64,000 nucleotides of DNA from Chryseobacterium sp. CH21 (lineage in GTDB: Bacteria; Bacteroidota; Bacteroidia; Flavobacteriales; Weeksellaceae): the NCBI RefSeq assembly GCF_004119445.1, contig NZ_QICI01000101.1, forward strand, positions 31,720 through 95,719, read 5' to 3'. The notes under the pieces are model-generated. The model was not told the DNA's origin. It saw only the letters and a program-made list of their open reading frames with translations, and made no database searches. Positions 34,690 through 44,064 of the stretch are shown piece by piece (positions within the stretch are counted from its first letter, which is position 1; each line of letters starts with the position of its first letter). Made by a program: the position numbers and the translations under genes.

Positions 34690-34726
34690 GAAAATCGTAA
34701 AAAAGTAATTTTTTACGATTTTCTTT
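34690..34726 (+). terminator. Intrinsic terminator after the HIT gene
   Basis: A perfect 15-base-pair stem, GAAAATCGTAAAAAA and TTTTTTACGATTTTC, around a four-base loop, followed by TTT. It separates the greA-HIT unit from clpX. Confidence 0.85.
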
Positions 34727-34745
34727 AACATATATATTATATCAT

Positions 34746-35932
34746 ATGAATTCTAACCAATGTTCTTTCTGCGGCAGAAAAAGAAATGAAGTACAGATGC
34801 TGATTCTGGCCAGAATGGTTTTATTTGTGAAAATTGTATAGAGCAGGCACATGCTATTGTGAAAGACGGTGCATCCAAAACAGGATATTCGCCTGCCGAC
34901 AGTATGGAAGAGCTTAAAAAGCCAAAAGAAATCAAAGAATTTCTCGATCAGTATGTGATCGGGCAGGATCAGGCAAAAAAACAGCTTTCAATTGCAGTAT
35001 ATAATCATTATAAAAGATTACTCCATGCAAAGGACGAAAATAGAGAAGTAGAACTTGAAAAGTCTAACATTATCATGATAGGAGAGACAGGAACTGGTAA
35101 AACGCTCCTGGCTAAAACTATCGCAAGAGAACTTAATGTTCCTTTCTGTATTGTAGATGCTACTATTTTAACGGAAGCAGGATATGTAGGAGAAGATGTG
35201 GAAAGCATCCTGTCCAGACTTCTGATGGTAGCAGATTATGATGTGGAAAAAGCAGAGAAAGGAATTGTTTTTATTGATGAGATTGATAAAATTGCCAGAA
35301 AGTCTGATAATCCAAGTATTACAAGAGACGTTTCCGGAGAAGGTGTACAGCAGGGGCTGCTGAAACTGTTGGAGGGAAGCATCGTAAATGTTCCGCCACA
35401 GGGAGGAAGAAAACACCCGGATCAGAAGTATATTCAGGTCAATACTCAGAATATATTATTTATTGCCGGTGGAGCTTTTGACGGGATCAAAGAGATTATC
35501 GAAAGAAGGATGAACAAACAGGCGATAGGTTTCAGCTCTGAAAAAATCAACAAAACAGACGAAGACGAATATATATTAACAAATATTAATGCAATTGATC
35601 TTCGTACTTTCGGATTAATTCCGGAACTTTTAGGAAGATTTCCAATCATTACTTATCTCGATAAACTCACAAAAGAGACGCTTGTAAGAATTATGAAAGA
35701 ACCTAAAAATTCAATCGTGAATCAATTTGTGGAACTTTTCAAGATGGATGGCACAAATTTGATAATAACGGATGGGGCAATTGAGAAAATTGTAGAGGAA
35801 ACTATTGATAAAGGATTAGGTGCAAGAGGCCTTCGAGGGACCACAGAAAAAGTTCTAGAAGACTATATGTTTTCAATAGGCGAGGACAAGGAGATCATAT
35901 TGACGGAAGATAATGTTTTGATTAATAGATAA
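34746..35932 (+). CDS. clpX: ClpX, ATPase subunit of ClpXP protease (frameshifted here)
   Basis: ClpX unfolds proteins and feeds them to ClpP. The ATG at 34746 begins 'MNSNQCSFCGRKRNEVQML', the zinc-binding domain, but the frame stops after about 32 codons. One extra T after 34805 gives 'LISGQNGFICENC' and joins the long frame, for 395 residues. The AAA+ part is intact: Walker A 'GETGTGKT', Walker B 'VFIDEID', pore loops 'GYVGED' and 'GRKH', the ClpP-docking 'AIGFSS' loop and sensor 2 'GARGLRG'. Loss of the zinc domain in a real genome would be costly, so an indel in the sequence is likely. Confidence 0.93.
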
Positions 35933-35956
35933 AAATATTTTTTCTGAAAAAAATAA

Positions 35957-35964
35957 TATCTTTG
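35957..35964 (+). promoter_or_regulatory. Probable -7 element of the gene at 36003
   Basis: TATCTTTG (consensus TAnnTTTG) lies 38 bases before the ATG. No clear -33 TTTG at 19 bases. Confidence 0.45.
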
Positions 35965-36002
35965 CCGTTAAAGATTGTATTAACACACAAATAATTTATA
36001 CA

Positions 36003-37979
36003 ATGAGAAAAAGTTTATTTGCTATAGGTCTTTTAGCAATTAGTTATTCTGTTCAGGCGCAGATACTTTGTCATGTTGACACTAATGCTAATATGTATGT
36101 GAGCGAAGGCACCCTAGTTTATAGTGGTGGAGGTGTACAAACAAAAGCTAACGGTATTTTGGATGTACATGGAAATATTATGGTTGTAGGATCTGGTTCA
36201 GATGCTTTTAAAACAATTGATGCTACCGGTGCGGATAAAACGGATGGTGGTAATATTATTTTAAGGCTTAATACTCCTGGTACCTTTGCTACTTCTACGT
36301 ATGGCCAATTGTTCATCGACGGAATTTCCCAGTCTAATATTACAGGTATTGTTACCAAAGAATACCGAACTACAAGTAATGGTAGTGGTAACTATTTTCA
36401 ACAGGTAGCTTTACCTTTCAGTGGTAAGGCGCTAAGTACTTTATCTACTGAAGTAGGTAAAACTTTCAATACCGGAAGATATAGCAACCCAATCTTACAA
36501 TGGGATAATGCTAACGCTGTTTCTAAGCACTTTACAAGTTTAGCGACTACAACTACAGATCCTTCAGGATATTATATGCTAAAGGTTACCGGTAATGACT
36601 GGAACCCAAGTGCTCCTTCTGGTGCAGCAACCGTATATAATATTAACGGAAGACCAAATGCACCGTATGCTGCTCCTGTAACACTACAAAATGCAGGGAA
36701 ATCTAATATCGGAGCTTCTAACGTTGTTTTCGGAGCTAATGGTAATGCTGTGAACTCTTACAATGAGAAGTATAATACTTATCTTGATGACAGTTTTGAG
36801 TTTACTACAAGTCCATGGGCTGGAACATTCGGACAAAACTGGTATCAGTTCGGAAACCCTTACCTTACCAATTTAGATTTATCTAATATCGGATATACTG
36901 AAAATCTTACAGGGTCTGACGGAAATGTTGTGAGCAACATCTGGGGTATTGAATATAACCCAGGTACAGTTGTTACACTTTCTGGTGGTTCTACTTATGC
37001 TACAGGAGCTCAGGTAGTTACTTTCTTACCTTCAGGTGACGGATATGCTCTGGCAGCTGGAGACGTAGATAAAGTAGTTATCAAGCCTATGCAGTCATTT
37101 AAAATCAAGTTGAGAAATAATACAGCTCAGACTTTAAACTTTAATACATTAAGAAGATTTAAGTCTACAGCAAGAGCAGCTGCAACTAATTATAATGTAA
37201 ATGCTGCTAAAATGGCTAATGGTAAAACTACAAGCAACACAATAAAACAGCTTGGAGTAATTGGTTTGGATGCTAATGGAAAAGAAATTGGAAGAACATA
37301 TTATGTTGTTTCTCCAGGCTTAACAACAGGACACCAAATTTCAGCAGCAACTTCAGTTCAGTCTTCAGCAGGTTCTGGCCTTATGGGTACATCTGAAGAA
37401 GCATTGAACGGAGGATATGATAATACATATAAAGATAGCTATTGGTTGTATATCAACGAGGCTAATGAAAATAACTTCCAAGGTAAAAATATTAAGTTAA
37501 GAAACTTCTACGATCAGGTGAAGTCTTATAAGTTTGAGATTAGAGAAAATACTGAGTTAATTCCAAATGGTGCACACCAGTTATCTTCAGGAATCGGTTT
37601 CTACTATAAAGAAGAAAACGGTAATCTAATTGAAGCTAAGCAAGGAGATGTTGTACCTGTAGCCAATATGGAATCTAACTTATATTATGGAGAACCAAGT
37701 AATCTTACTCTAGCAACAGATAAGACTACTCCTAAAACTTCTAATACTCTAGTGGTTTATAATTCAGCAATTTCAAACTATATTGTTAGATTTGATCCAA
37801 GCTGGAAAAAAGCAGACATTCAAGTTTATGATATGAGCGGTAAACTGGTAATCTCTAAAAAGGCGGTTGAAACAACCAGAGATTTTGTAATCGAGCTAGA
37901 TGGCTCAGTTAAAAATTCATATGTTGTAAAAATCGTTTCTGATAAAGGAGAGACTGTTAACACTAAAATCTTAAAATAA
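36003..37979 (+). CDS. Large secreted protein with T9SS type A-like C-terminal domain
   Basis: A 658-residue protein with a signal peptide ending 'YSVQAQ'. The body is Asn/Thr/Ser-rich and beta-rich. The C-terminal 80 residues, 'NYIVRFDPSWKKADIQVYDM' and 'SGKLVISKKAVETT', resemble a type IX sorting domain ending 'VNTKILK'. It is probably displayed on the surface. The next gene, 5 bases downstream, encodes a small membrane protein, and a TlpA-like gene follows. I recognise no enzyme. Confidence 0.82.
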   Translation: MRKSLFAIGLLAISYSVQAQILCHVDTNANMYVSEGTLVYSGGGVQTKANGILDVHGNIMVVGSGSDAFKTIDATGADKTDGGNIILRLNTPGTFATSTYGQLFIDGISQSNITGIVTKEYRTTSNGSGNYFQQVALPFSGKALSTLSTEVGKTFNTGRYSNPILQWDNANAVSKHFTSLATTTTDPSGYYMLKVTGNDWNPSAPSGAATVYNINGRPNAPYAAPVTLQNAGKSNIGASNVVFGANGNAVNSYNEKYNTYLDDSFEFTTSPWAGTFGQNWYQFGNPYLTNLDLSNIGYTENLTGSDGNVVSNIWGIEYNPGTVVTLSGGSTYATGAQVVTFLPSGDGYALAAGDVDKVVIKPMQSFKIKLRNNTAQTLNFNTLRRFKSTARAAATNYNVNAAKMANGKTTSNTIKQLGVIGLDANGKEIGRTYYVVSPGLTTGHQISAATSVQSSAGSGLMGTSEEALNGGYDNTYKDSYWLYINEANENNFQGKNIKLRNFYDQVKSYKFEIRENTELIPNGAHQLSSGIGFYYKEENGNLIEAKQGDVVPVANMESNLYYGEPSNLTLATDKTTPKTSNTLVVYNSAISNYIVRFDPSWKKADIQVYDMSGKLVISKKAVETTRDFVIELDGSVKNSYVVKIVSDKGETVNTKILK

Positions 37980-37984
37980 ACCAC

Positions 37985-38209
37985 ATGAAGACTATTAATA
38001 AACTAGCACTGGCATTTTTCTTATTTGTTGTATCTTTGGCATATGCTGATACTATGCCACAGCCAGCAATCCCAGGGGGAGGAGGTAACGGAGGTAATGG
38101 TACAGGACAACCTGCTTCACCTATTGATATGTATGTATATGTACTTGCTATCGTGGCAATTGGATTTATTGTTTACTTTACAAAAAAGTACAAGAGCGTA
38201 AAAGCATAA
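37985..38209 (+). CDS. Small membrane protein with Gly-rich linker
   Basis: A 74-residue protein with a signal peptide ('KLALAFFLFVVSLAYA'), a Pro/Gly/Asn-rich external linker ('IPGGGGNGGNGTGQPASP') and a C-terminal membrane segment with basic tail ('YVYVLAIVAIGFIVYFTKKY'). It follows the 36003 T9SS protein by five bases, so the two are co-transcribed. Many Bacteroidota T9SS surface proteins have such small partners. Function unknown. Confidence 0.7.
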   Translation: MKTINKLALAFFLFVVSLAYADTMPQPAIPGGGGNGGNGTGQPASPIDMYVYVLAIVAIGFIVYFTKKYKSVKA

Positions 38210-38228
38210 AATTTTATTAAAATAATAT

Positions 38229-38259
38229 TAAACTCTCTGATTAGTCAGAGAGTTTTTTT
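38229..38259 (+). terminator. Intrinsic terminator after the small membrane protein gene
   Basis: AAACTCTCTGA and TCAGAGAGTTT pair around TTAG, followed by TTTT. It ends the 36003-38209 unit. Confidence 0.85.
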
Positions 38260-38270
38260 ATTTTTACTCT

Positions 38271-39562
38271 ATGAAAAAGATTTACACACTATCTGCAGTT
38301 TTGGCTGCATTTGCTCTGCAGGCTCAGTTTACAATTACGATTCAGACTCCTGCAGATTTTAAAGACAAAGACGCTATTCTATATACACTAAACGGCTCGA
38401 AAGATATTATTGTTACTAAAGAACAAAGTAAGAATAATGCATGGACGTTTAAATATCCAGGTAATTATATGGGAATGATGAAAGTTTACTTCCCAGGTTC
38501 TAATAACACAGTAAGCTTTATTTCTGAAAATAAAAATGTCAACTTTAAACTGGATATCCAGAATAATAAGGTAAAAGATGTTATTTATCTGGATGAAGCC
38601 AATAATCTGATGAGTAAACAGCAGGAAGGCTCACAAAAAAAGAGCTTATTTTGCCGGCTTTAGCACAGATCAAAGAATATTATAAAGATAATACAGACTT
38701 TGGAAAAGCTCTGCGAACTGAGATTGACAGACTTTCCGGTACTTCAGGTTCTATTGACGCTGCTCAGCATCCGTTTATAGCTTATTATAATACCAATTAC
38801 AGCAAGTTTCTTTCTAACTCCCAGGATTCAACCAAAAAAGTAAGCCAGGAGGAGATTATCAACTTTTTGGATAAGTCAGGGGATATGCTAGAGAGTTCAT
38901 CATTATTGAGACCTGTATTGGTAGCTTATCTGAACTCTGGAGGTAATACAAATGTTACAAAATCTGTTGATGCATTGTTAGACCGTTTAAAAGTAGAAAC
39001 TCCAAGAGGACAGACTGTATTGTCAGAACTGATTGATATTTTTGATGTGTATCAGATGGATGAATATAAGAGCAAGTATTTATCCCTTGCTAAGAATCTT
39101 AAGTGTACCATCACAGACAGGCTTGCATCTACCTTGAAATCAAATGCAAATATTGAAATGGGCGCTGCTTTTCCTAATTATAAGTTCCAGTCACCTGTTA
39201 ATACTACTGCGAAATCACTATACGATGTAAAGGCAGATAAAAAGGTTATTGTATTCTGGTCATCTACATGTTCCCATTGTGAAAGTGAATTGCCGAAACT
39301 TCTGGAGAAATACAATGATCTGAAATCAAAAAATATCCAGATTGTGGGATTGTCTTTAGATGTAGACAAAGATTCTTATTCTAAAAAGATTGCTGCTTTT
39401 CCTTGGGTGAATGATTCCGAATTAAGAGGATGGAACAGTAGTTATACCGATACTTATAATATTCATGCAACTCCTACGTATTTTATTTTAGATGCTAACA
39501 ATAAGATTATCAGTAAACCAGATCATGTTGGCGATGTTTTGGAATATTTTAAGTTAAAATAA
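38271..39562 (+). CDS. TlpA-like thioredoxin-fold protein (frameshifted here)
   Basis: The first frame (signal peptide 'FALQAQ') ends at 38663. The second carries the thioredoxin-like domain with CxxC in 'FWSSTCSHCESELPKLLEK', then 'YNIHATPTYFILDANNK' with the cis-Pro. One extra A in the A7 run at 38635-38641 joins them into 430 residues, the usual size of Bacteroidota TlpA-family proteins with an N-terminal DUF4369-like domain. These act in the periplasm as disulfide reductases. The slip site A AAA AAG lies in frame, so a -1 ribosomal slip could also give this product, but an indel error is likelier. Confidence 0.88.
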
Positions 39563-39563
39563 T

Positions 39564-39594
39564 TTTGGAGGTAAAGAAATATTTTCTATATTTG
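39564..39594 (+). promoter_or_regulatory. Promoter of tRNA-Met
   Basis: TTTG at 39564-39567 and TATATTTG at 39587-39594 with exactly 19 bases between, a textbook Bacteroidota promoter. The tRNA begins 13 bases after it. Confidence 0.8.
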
Positions 39595-39606
39595 CACCAC
39601 CAAAAC

Positions 39607-39680
39607 GGCGAGGTAGCTCAGTTGGTTAGAGCGCAGGATTCATAACCCTGAGGTCACGGGTTCAATTCCCGTCTTCGCTA
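39607..39680 (+). tRNA. tRNA-Met (anticodon CAT)
   Basis: A cloverleaf is seen: acceptor GGCGAGG pairing with CTTCGCT (with G-U pairs), D arm GCTC/GAGC, anticodon loop TTCATAA with CAT, and T arm ACGGG/CCCGT with loop TTCAATT. The elongator/initiator type is not certain. The anticodon stem has one A-C mismatch next to the loop (CAGGA/CCCTG). No CCA is encoded. Confidence 0.95.
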
Positions 39681-39684
39681 CAAT

Positions 39685-39722
39685 AAACCGCAATCATTGA
39701 TTTAATGATTGCGGTTTTTCTT
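39685..39722 (+). terminator. Intrinsic terminator after tRNA-Met
   Basis: AAACCGCAATCATT and AATGATTGCGGTTT form a perfect 14-base-pair stem, followed by Ts. Confidence 0.9.
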
Positions 39723-40023
39723 TTTATGAAAATCACGACGCTGTTTTTTCATCTTTATAAATAATCGTATTCCAATAGAGGATTAAGGGAATATTGATCT
39801 TATTTCAATCTTACTTCATCCTTTTTACTTTGAGATAATAGAGAGATGTTACGGATCCCTCTGTATAGCCTTTTTTATAGTCCTTTTTTGGGAGATTTAT
39901 TATTTTAAGGCCAAATACCAGTTCCGTTGTGAAAACACCTATAATAGGAGGTTAATTGGAAAAAAATAATCTTTTTGTATTTACAATAAAATTTTGAAGC
40001 ATTGTTGTTGGAACATATTTATA
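39723..40023. other. Intergenic region without recognised genes
   Basis: About 300 AT-rich bases between the tRNA terminator and the terminator of the peptide-export operon. I see no credible open frame, promoter pair or repeat in it. Confidence 0.6.
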
Positions 40024-40058
40024 AAAAAGCCGTCTTACAATCTGTAAAACGGCTTTTT
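40024..40058 (-). terminator. Terminator of the peptide-export operon
   Basis: AAAAAGCCGT and ACGGCTTTTT pair, with TTACA/TGTAA inside, 22 bases beyond the stop of the HlyD-like gene. T runs are on both sides. Confidence 0.85.
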
Positions 40059-40079
40059 GTTTTTTGTACAGGTATATTA

Positions 40080-41378
40080 TTAAACCTGATACCCAAGTAA
40101 TTTTCTGATCTGATAGAAGAATCTTTCAATCAGTCGCAGATCTTGTGTTACAATTTCTGCGCTACCTCTAAGCTCCTTATCAAATGTAAGCTTTTTGTTG
40201 TAGCTTGTTTTTAATCCTTTCGGTAAAATCACATCTACATAATAATTTCCTTTATCATCAGGAATCAAAGATATATTCTGTACTTTTCCTTCAATGATAC
40301 CATATTCCTGGAATCGGTAATTGTCTAATTTGATCAATACTTTTTCACCCGGAATGATCTTTCCGGAGTTTGTGGTTGGAACAGACATTCTGCCCACCAA
40401 CTGCTCTTTGTTTTTCGGAAGAATAGAAAGGATAGGTTCACCTACCTTTACGAACTGATTTTCGCCAAAAAACTGTTGGAAACTGGCAACACCATCCGTA
40501 GATGAAATAACAAGATAATTCAGCTCCCATTGTTTTAACGATTTTCTTAATTGCTCAAGAAGCTGTAAGGTTTGTGAAGAGTATGTAATTCTGTCTTTTT
40601 CTGTATTAATGGCGGTTCCACTTTTGGTTTTATTAAGATTGGAGATCCCTTCATCCATTTGTGAAATGGAGATTTTAAGGTTTTCAAGGTTTTGCTGAGC
40701 CTGAAGATATTTGATCTTTTCATTCTCAAGTTCCATAGCTGAAATAACCCCTTGATTGAAGAGTTCCTGAGATCTGTTGAAGTTTTTTCTGGTCAAATCA
40801 TATTTGATTGATTCCAGATTTTTTTGTTGTTTTAAAGTAGCTATTCTTACCTTGTATTCAGAAATGCTCTGATTGGCAGCCAGATTTTCCGGAGCGTAAG
40901 GTTGTAATCTTGTGAAAAGGGCTTCATCCTGAAATGCTTTTGCGAAACTGTTGTATTCTCCCTGCAGTTCCCCCAATTTAAATCTTGAAGCCTGGGCAAG
41001 AGGGAAGGTATATAACTTATCAGGAGTAATGGAATCTACCAGTTTTTTTAGTTCTAAAATATCCTTATAGTTGGCAGCAGACTGCATCACCATAAGTACA
41101 TCATTCTTTTTAACTTCCTGATGGTCTTTTATGAATATTTTTTCAATTTTCGAACTGGTTCTGGCTTCGATCTTCTCCGGAGGATTCTGGGAGGTCACAA
41201 TAATAGGAGCCGGTACAAATTCCGGATATTTTATAATGTAGCTCATGAAGAGAATCAGCAGGAGGATAACGAATATCACCGTATTTCCCCAGCGGATCAT
41301 CCAATGTGGCGGCTGGGTAAGAATATCCTGTACACTCTCTGAGCGGAGTTCAATATTGTCTAAAACGTCTTCTTTCAT
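40080..41378 (-). CDS. HlyD-family secretion adaptor (membrane fusion protein)
   Basis: A 432-residue periplasmic adaptor that would link the ABC exporter to the outer membrane. It has one N-terminal membrane segment ('TVIFVILLLILFMSYIIKY'), a biotinyl-lipoyl half ('SSKIEKIFIKDHQEVKKNDV'), a long coiled coil (about 140-280), and the second half ('VKVGEPILSILPKNKEQLVG', 'GEKVLIKLDNYRFQEYG'). This layout matches adaptors of bacteriocin exporters. It is the last gene of the - strand cassette, 45 bases after the precursor peptide. Confidence 0.9.
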   Translation of the reverse strand: MKEDVLDNIELRSESVQDILTQPPHWMIRWGNTVIFVILLLILFMSYIIKYPEFVPAPIIVTSQNPPEKIEARTSSKIEKIFIKDHQEVKKNDVLMVMQSAANYKDILELKKLVDSITPDKLYTFPLAQASRFKLGELQGEYNSFAKAFQDEALFTRLQPYAPENLAANQSISEYKVRIATLKQQKNLESIKYDLTRKNFNRSQELFNQGVISAMELENEKIKYLQAQQNLENLKISISQMDEGISNLNKTKSGTAINTEKDRITYSSQTLQLLEQLRKSLKQWELNYLVISSTDGVASFQQFFGENQFVKVGEPILSILPKNKEQLVGRMSVPTTNSGKIIPGEKVLIKLDNYRFQEYGIIEGKVQNISLIPDDKGNYYVDVILPKGLKTSYNKKLTFDKELRGSAEIVTQDLRLIERFFYQIRKLLGYQV

Positions 41379-41423
41379 TGTTCTGTAGTAAAGTTTCCCC
41401 CAATATTTCAGGGGGAATATAAT

Positions 41424-41618
41424 TTAAATAAACGGACAGTTGCCATCATACCATTCAGGGGCTGAAGTGTCTGCGTCTGGTGGGCATGCAAAGTGATTCA
41501 TACGACACGGCACCCAACTGCCAAGACACCAGGATCCACAACAGTTTCTGTCTGGAATAACTACACCTCCGCTGACAAATGTCAAATCTTTTCTCGAAAG
41601 TTTTTTTAGATTTTTCAT
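41424..41618 (-). CDS. Double-glycine leader precursor peptide with six cysteines
   Basis: A 64-residue peptide. The leader 'MKNLKKLSRKDLTFVSGG' ends in GG at 17-18, the cut site for C39 peptidases; such an enzyme is encoded 61 bases upstream. The core from Val19 has six cysteines (26, 27, 31, 38, 45, 61), enough for three disulfides, and is otherwise Pro/Trp/Gly-rich. The next gene is the HlyD-like adaptor. Its 5' region has the box shared with the genes at 15540 and 18803. Antimicrobial action is possible, and so is signalling; neither is shown. Confidence 0.85.
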   Translation of the reverse strand: MKNLKKLSRKDLTFVSGGVVIPDRNCCGSWCLGSWVPCRMNHFACPPDADTSAPEWYDGNCPFI

Positions 41619-41640
41619 GATAAATATTAGTTTTTATTTT

Positions 41641-41667
41641 TCTTACTCTATAAGCTTTTCGGATACC
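41641..41667 (-). promoter_or_regulatory. Conserved upstream box, copy B
   Basis: Read on the - strand: GGTATCCGAAAAGC, then TTATAGAGTAAGA, ending 22 bases before the precursor start, within the 61-base gap after the exporter gene. Nearly identical to copies A (15494) and C (18832). Confidence 0.6.
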
Positions 41668-41679
41668 GCTATATGTTGA

Positions 41680-43887
41680 TTAGCTTCCTAATTCAAGCTG
41701 ATTTCTTACAAGCCTGTAATATTCTCCTCTTAAATCTACCAGCTCAGCATGGCTTCCTTCCTCTACCACTCTTCCATGATCCAGTACGATTATTTTATCA
41801 GCGTGTCTTACTGTGGAAAGTCTATGGGCAATCACTACAGCCGTTTTACCTTTAAAGAATTGCTCAAGGTTTTCCATGATCACTTTTTCATTATTAGCAT
41901 CCAGTGCTGATGTGGCTTCATCAAAAAGAATATACTCAGGAGATTTGTAAACGGCTCTTGCAATGAAAAGTCTCTGCTTCTGACCACCACTGACTCCGAC
42001 ACCCTCATTACCGATCTTTGTATTGTAGCTTAATGGAAGACTTTCAATAAATTCTTTGATATTGGCTATTTCTACAGCACGTCTCAGTTTTTGTTTGTCG
42101 ATATGATCTTCACCTACAGCAATGTTATTAGCAATAGTGTCGTTGAAGACATACCCTTCCTGCATTACCACTCCACAATGATCCCTCCAGTATCTTGGAG
42201 AAATATTTTTCATATTGGTATTCCCGATTCTGATCTCTCCCTGATCAGGATCATAAAACTTCATCAATAATTTCAGTAAGGTTGTTTTACCGCTTCCGCT
42301 TGCTCCTACAATTGCTGTAGTCTGCTGATAAGGAATCGTAAGGCTCAGGTTCTCAAAAACAGGAACATCAGAACCAATATATCTGAATGACATATCTTTG
42401 ATTTCTATATCTCTTTTTGGAACATCCGTCACATACTGCTCATTTTTGTCTTCTTCATCATCTTTATCATGGATCTCACCTAATCTTTCAAGGGAAATTT
42501 TAGCATCCTGAGTCTGTTTGATAAAGTCGATAAGCTGTAGGAGAGGGCTGTTCAGCTGTCCGATAATATACTGAACCGAAAGCATCATCCCTAAAGTAAG
42601 ATTCCCACTTAAAACAAGCTTTGCCGAAAGGAAACTCACCAGGATATCTTTCATCTGATTGATAAAGTTACCTCCTACAGACTGCCATTGTTCTAATGAA
42701 AGAGATTTTATTCTGATTTTAAACAGTTTTACCTGAAGAAATTCCCAGTCCCATCTTTTTTGTTTTTCGGCATTATGCATTTTAATTTCCTGCATGCCGT
42801 TGATAAGCTCAATTACTTTACTTTGCTCCTGAGAGACCTGTGAGAATCTTTTGTAGTCAAGCTCTTTCCTTTTTTTCAGGAAGAAACTGATCCACCCGAT
42901 ATACAATACAGCTCCAACAAGGTAAACAATAAAAAGCCTGTAATCATAAAACAGCAAAACAATACTGAAAATGATAAGGTTCACCAGTGAGAACAGGGTA
43001 TTTAATGAGGAGCTTGTAAGAAGCTGTTCTATTCTGTGGTGGTCATTAATCCTTTGCATAATATCTCCTGTCATTCTTGTATCAAAGAAACTTATCGGAA
43101 GCTTCATGAGTTTGATAAAGAAATCAGAGATAATTGAAATATTAATTCTTGCCGAAAGGTGAAGGAGAATCCAGCTTCGGATGGTTTCGATTCCCATTCT
43201 TCCCAGGAAAAGCATAATCTGTGCAAGTAAAACTACATAGATAAAATTAATGTCCTGGTTCTGTATCCCAACGTCTACAATACTTTGCGTAAGAAACGGG
43301 AATATCAGGGATAGTAAGCTTCCTCCCAAAAGCCCTATGGCTAACTGAATAACAAGTGTTTTGTATTTAAAAAGGTATTTGGAAAGAAAAGTAAAGCTGG
43401 CTTTACTTTCTTCAGCATCAAATTCTGTCTGGAAAAATGCAGGAGTTGTTTCAAGAATCAGGACAATTCCTTCTTCTGTATTTTCGTTGGCATTTTCTCC
43501 GATCCATGATTTGATGAATTCTTCGCGGGTATAGGTGATCAATCCGTAACTGGGATCTGAAATGTATACTTTGTTGTTTTTATCAATTTTGTAAACAACA
43601 ACAAAGTGATTTTTATTCCAGTGTGCAACACATGGAAAAGAAACCTCTTCTTTAAGGGTATTGAAATCGATTTGGACACCCATTGACCGGAATCCAAGGT
43701 TTTCTGCCGCATCGCTTAGCCCAAGAAGGCTGCTTCCTTCACGGGTTGTTTCGGAAAGGTTACGAATCTGCTGCAGGGATATACTTTTACCGTAATACTT
43801 ACTTACGATCCTAAGACATGTAGGACCGCAATCTTTAGTGTCTGGCTGCTTATAAAATGGAAATTTTTTTTCAAAACTACTACTCAT
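41680..43887 (-). CDS. C39-peptidase ABC exporter (PCAT)
   Basis: A 735-residue peptidase-containing ABC transporter that cuts leaders and exports the peptides. The N-terminal C39 domain has Gln14 and Cys20 in 'YKQPDTKDCGPTCL', His in 'NKNHFVVVYKI' and Asp in 'YISDPSYG', so it should be active. Six membrane segments follow (about 165-450). The nucleotide-binding domain has Walker A 'GASGSGKTT', signature 'VSGGQKQRL' and Walker B 'YILFDEATSALD'. It lies upstream of the precursor and adaptor genes on the same strand and downstream of the VKOR fusion gene. Confidence 0.95.
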   Translation of the reverse strand: MSSSFEKKFPFYKQPDTKDCGPTCLRIVSKYYGKSISLQQIRNLSETTREGSSLLGLSDAAENLGFRSMGVQIDFNTLKEEVSFPCVAHWNKNHFVVVYKIDKNNKVYISDPSYGLITYTREEFIKSWIGENANENTEEGIVLILETTPAFFQTEFDAEESKASFTFLSKYLFKYKTLVIQLAIGLLGGSLLSLIFPFLTQSIVDVGIQNQDINFIYVVLLAQIMLFLGRMGIETIRSWILLHLSARINISIISDFFIKLMKLPISFFDTRMTGDIMQRINDHHRIEQLLTSSSLNTLFSLVNLIIFSIVLLFYDYRLFIVYLVGAVLYIGWISFFLKKRKELDYKRFSQVSQEQSKVIELINGMQEIKMHNAEKQKRWDWEFLQVKLFKIRIKSLSLEQWQSVGGNFINQMKDILVSFLSAKLVLSGNLTLGMMLSVQYIIGQLNSPLLQLIDFIKQTQDAKISLERLGEIHDKDDEEDKNEQYVTDVPKRDIEIKDMSFRYIGSDVPVFENLSLTIPYQQTTAIVGASGSGKTTLLKLLMKFYDPDQGEIRIGNTNMKNISPRYWRDHCGVVMQEGYVFNDTIANNIAVGEDHIDKQKLRRAVEIANIKEFIESLPLSYNTKIGNEGVGVSGGQKQRLFIARAVYKSPEYILFDEATSALDANNEKVIMENLEQFFKGKTAVVIAHRLSTVRHADKIIVLDHGRVVEEGSHAELVDLRGEYYRLVRNQLELGS

Positions 43888-43891
43888 TATA

Positions 43892-43920
43892 AAATGCCGT
43901 CAAGGGATGACGACATTTTT
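43892..43920 (-). promoter_or_regulatory. Hairpin just upstream of the exporter start
   Basis: AAAATGCCGTCA and TGACGACATTTT form an imperfect stem around AGGGA, ending four bases before the ATG of the exporter gene. It could limit translation of the exporter or terminate transcription from the VKOR fusion gene. Confidence 0.5.
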
Positions 43921-44064
43921 TGCTTTAATTCAATTATAATTCAATGAAACAGAGACTAAAAATAGTCCCATTTATCACTGTTTTTCTGCTCTCTTGCATC
44001 TTTTCAGATGGTTATTTTGTTTTTCCTAAGATAGTGAAATTTTCGAATAGGTAAGATTTATTTA

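Noticed and set aside
41424..41618. Lanthipeptide or other modified-peptide precursor
   Set aside because: No modification enzymes (LanM, radical SAM, YcaO) are in or near the cassette; only export and disulfide functions are seen.
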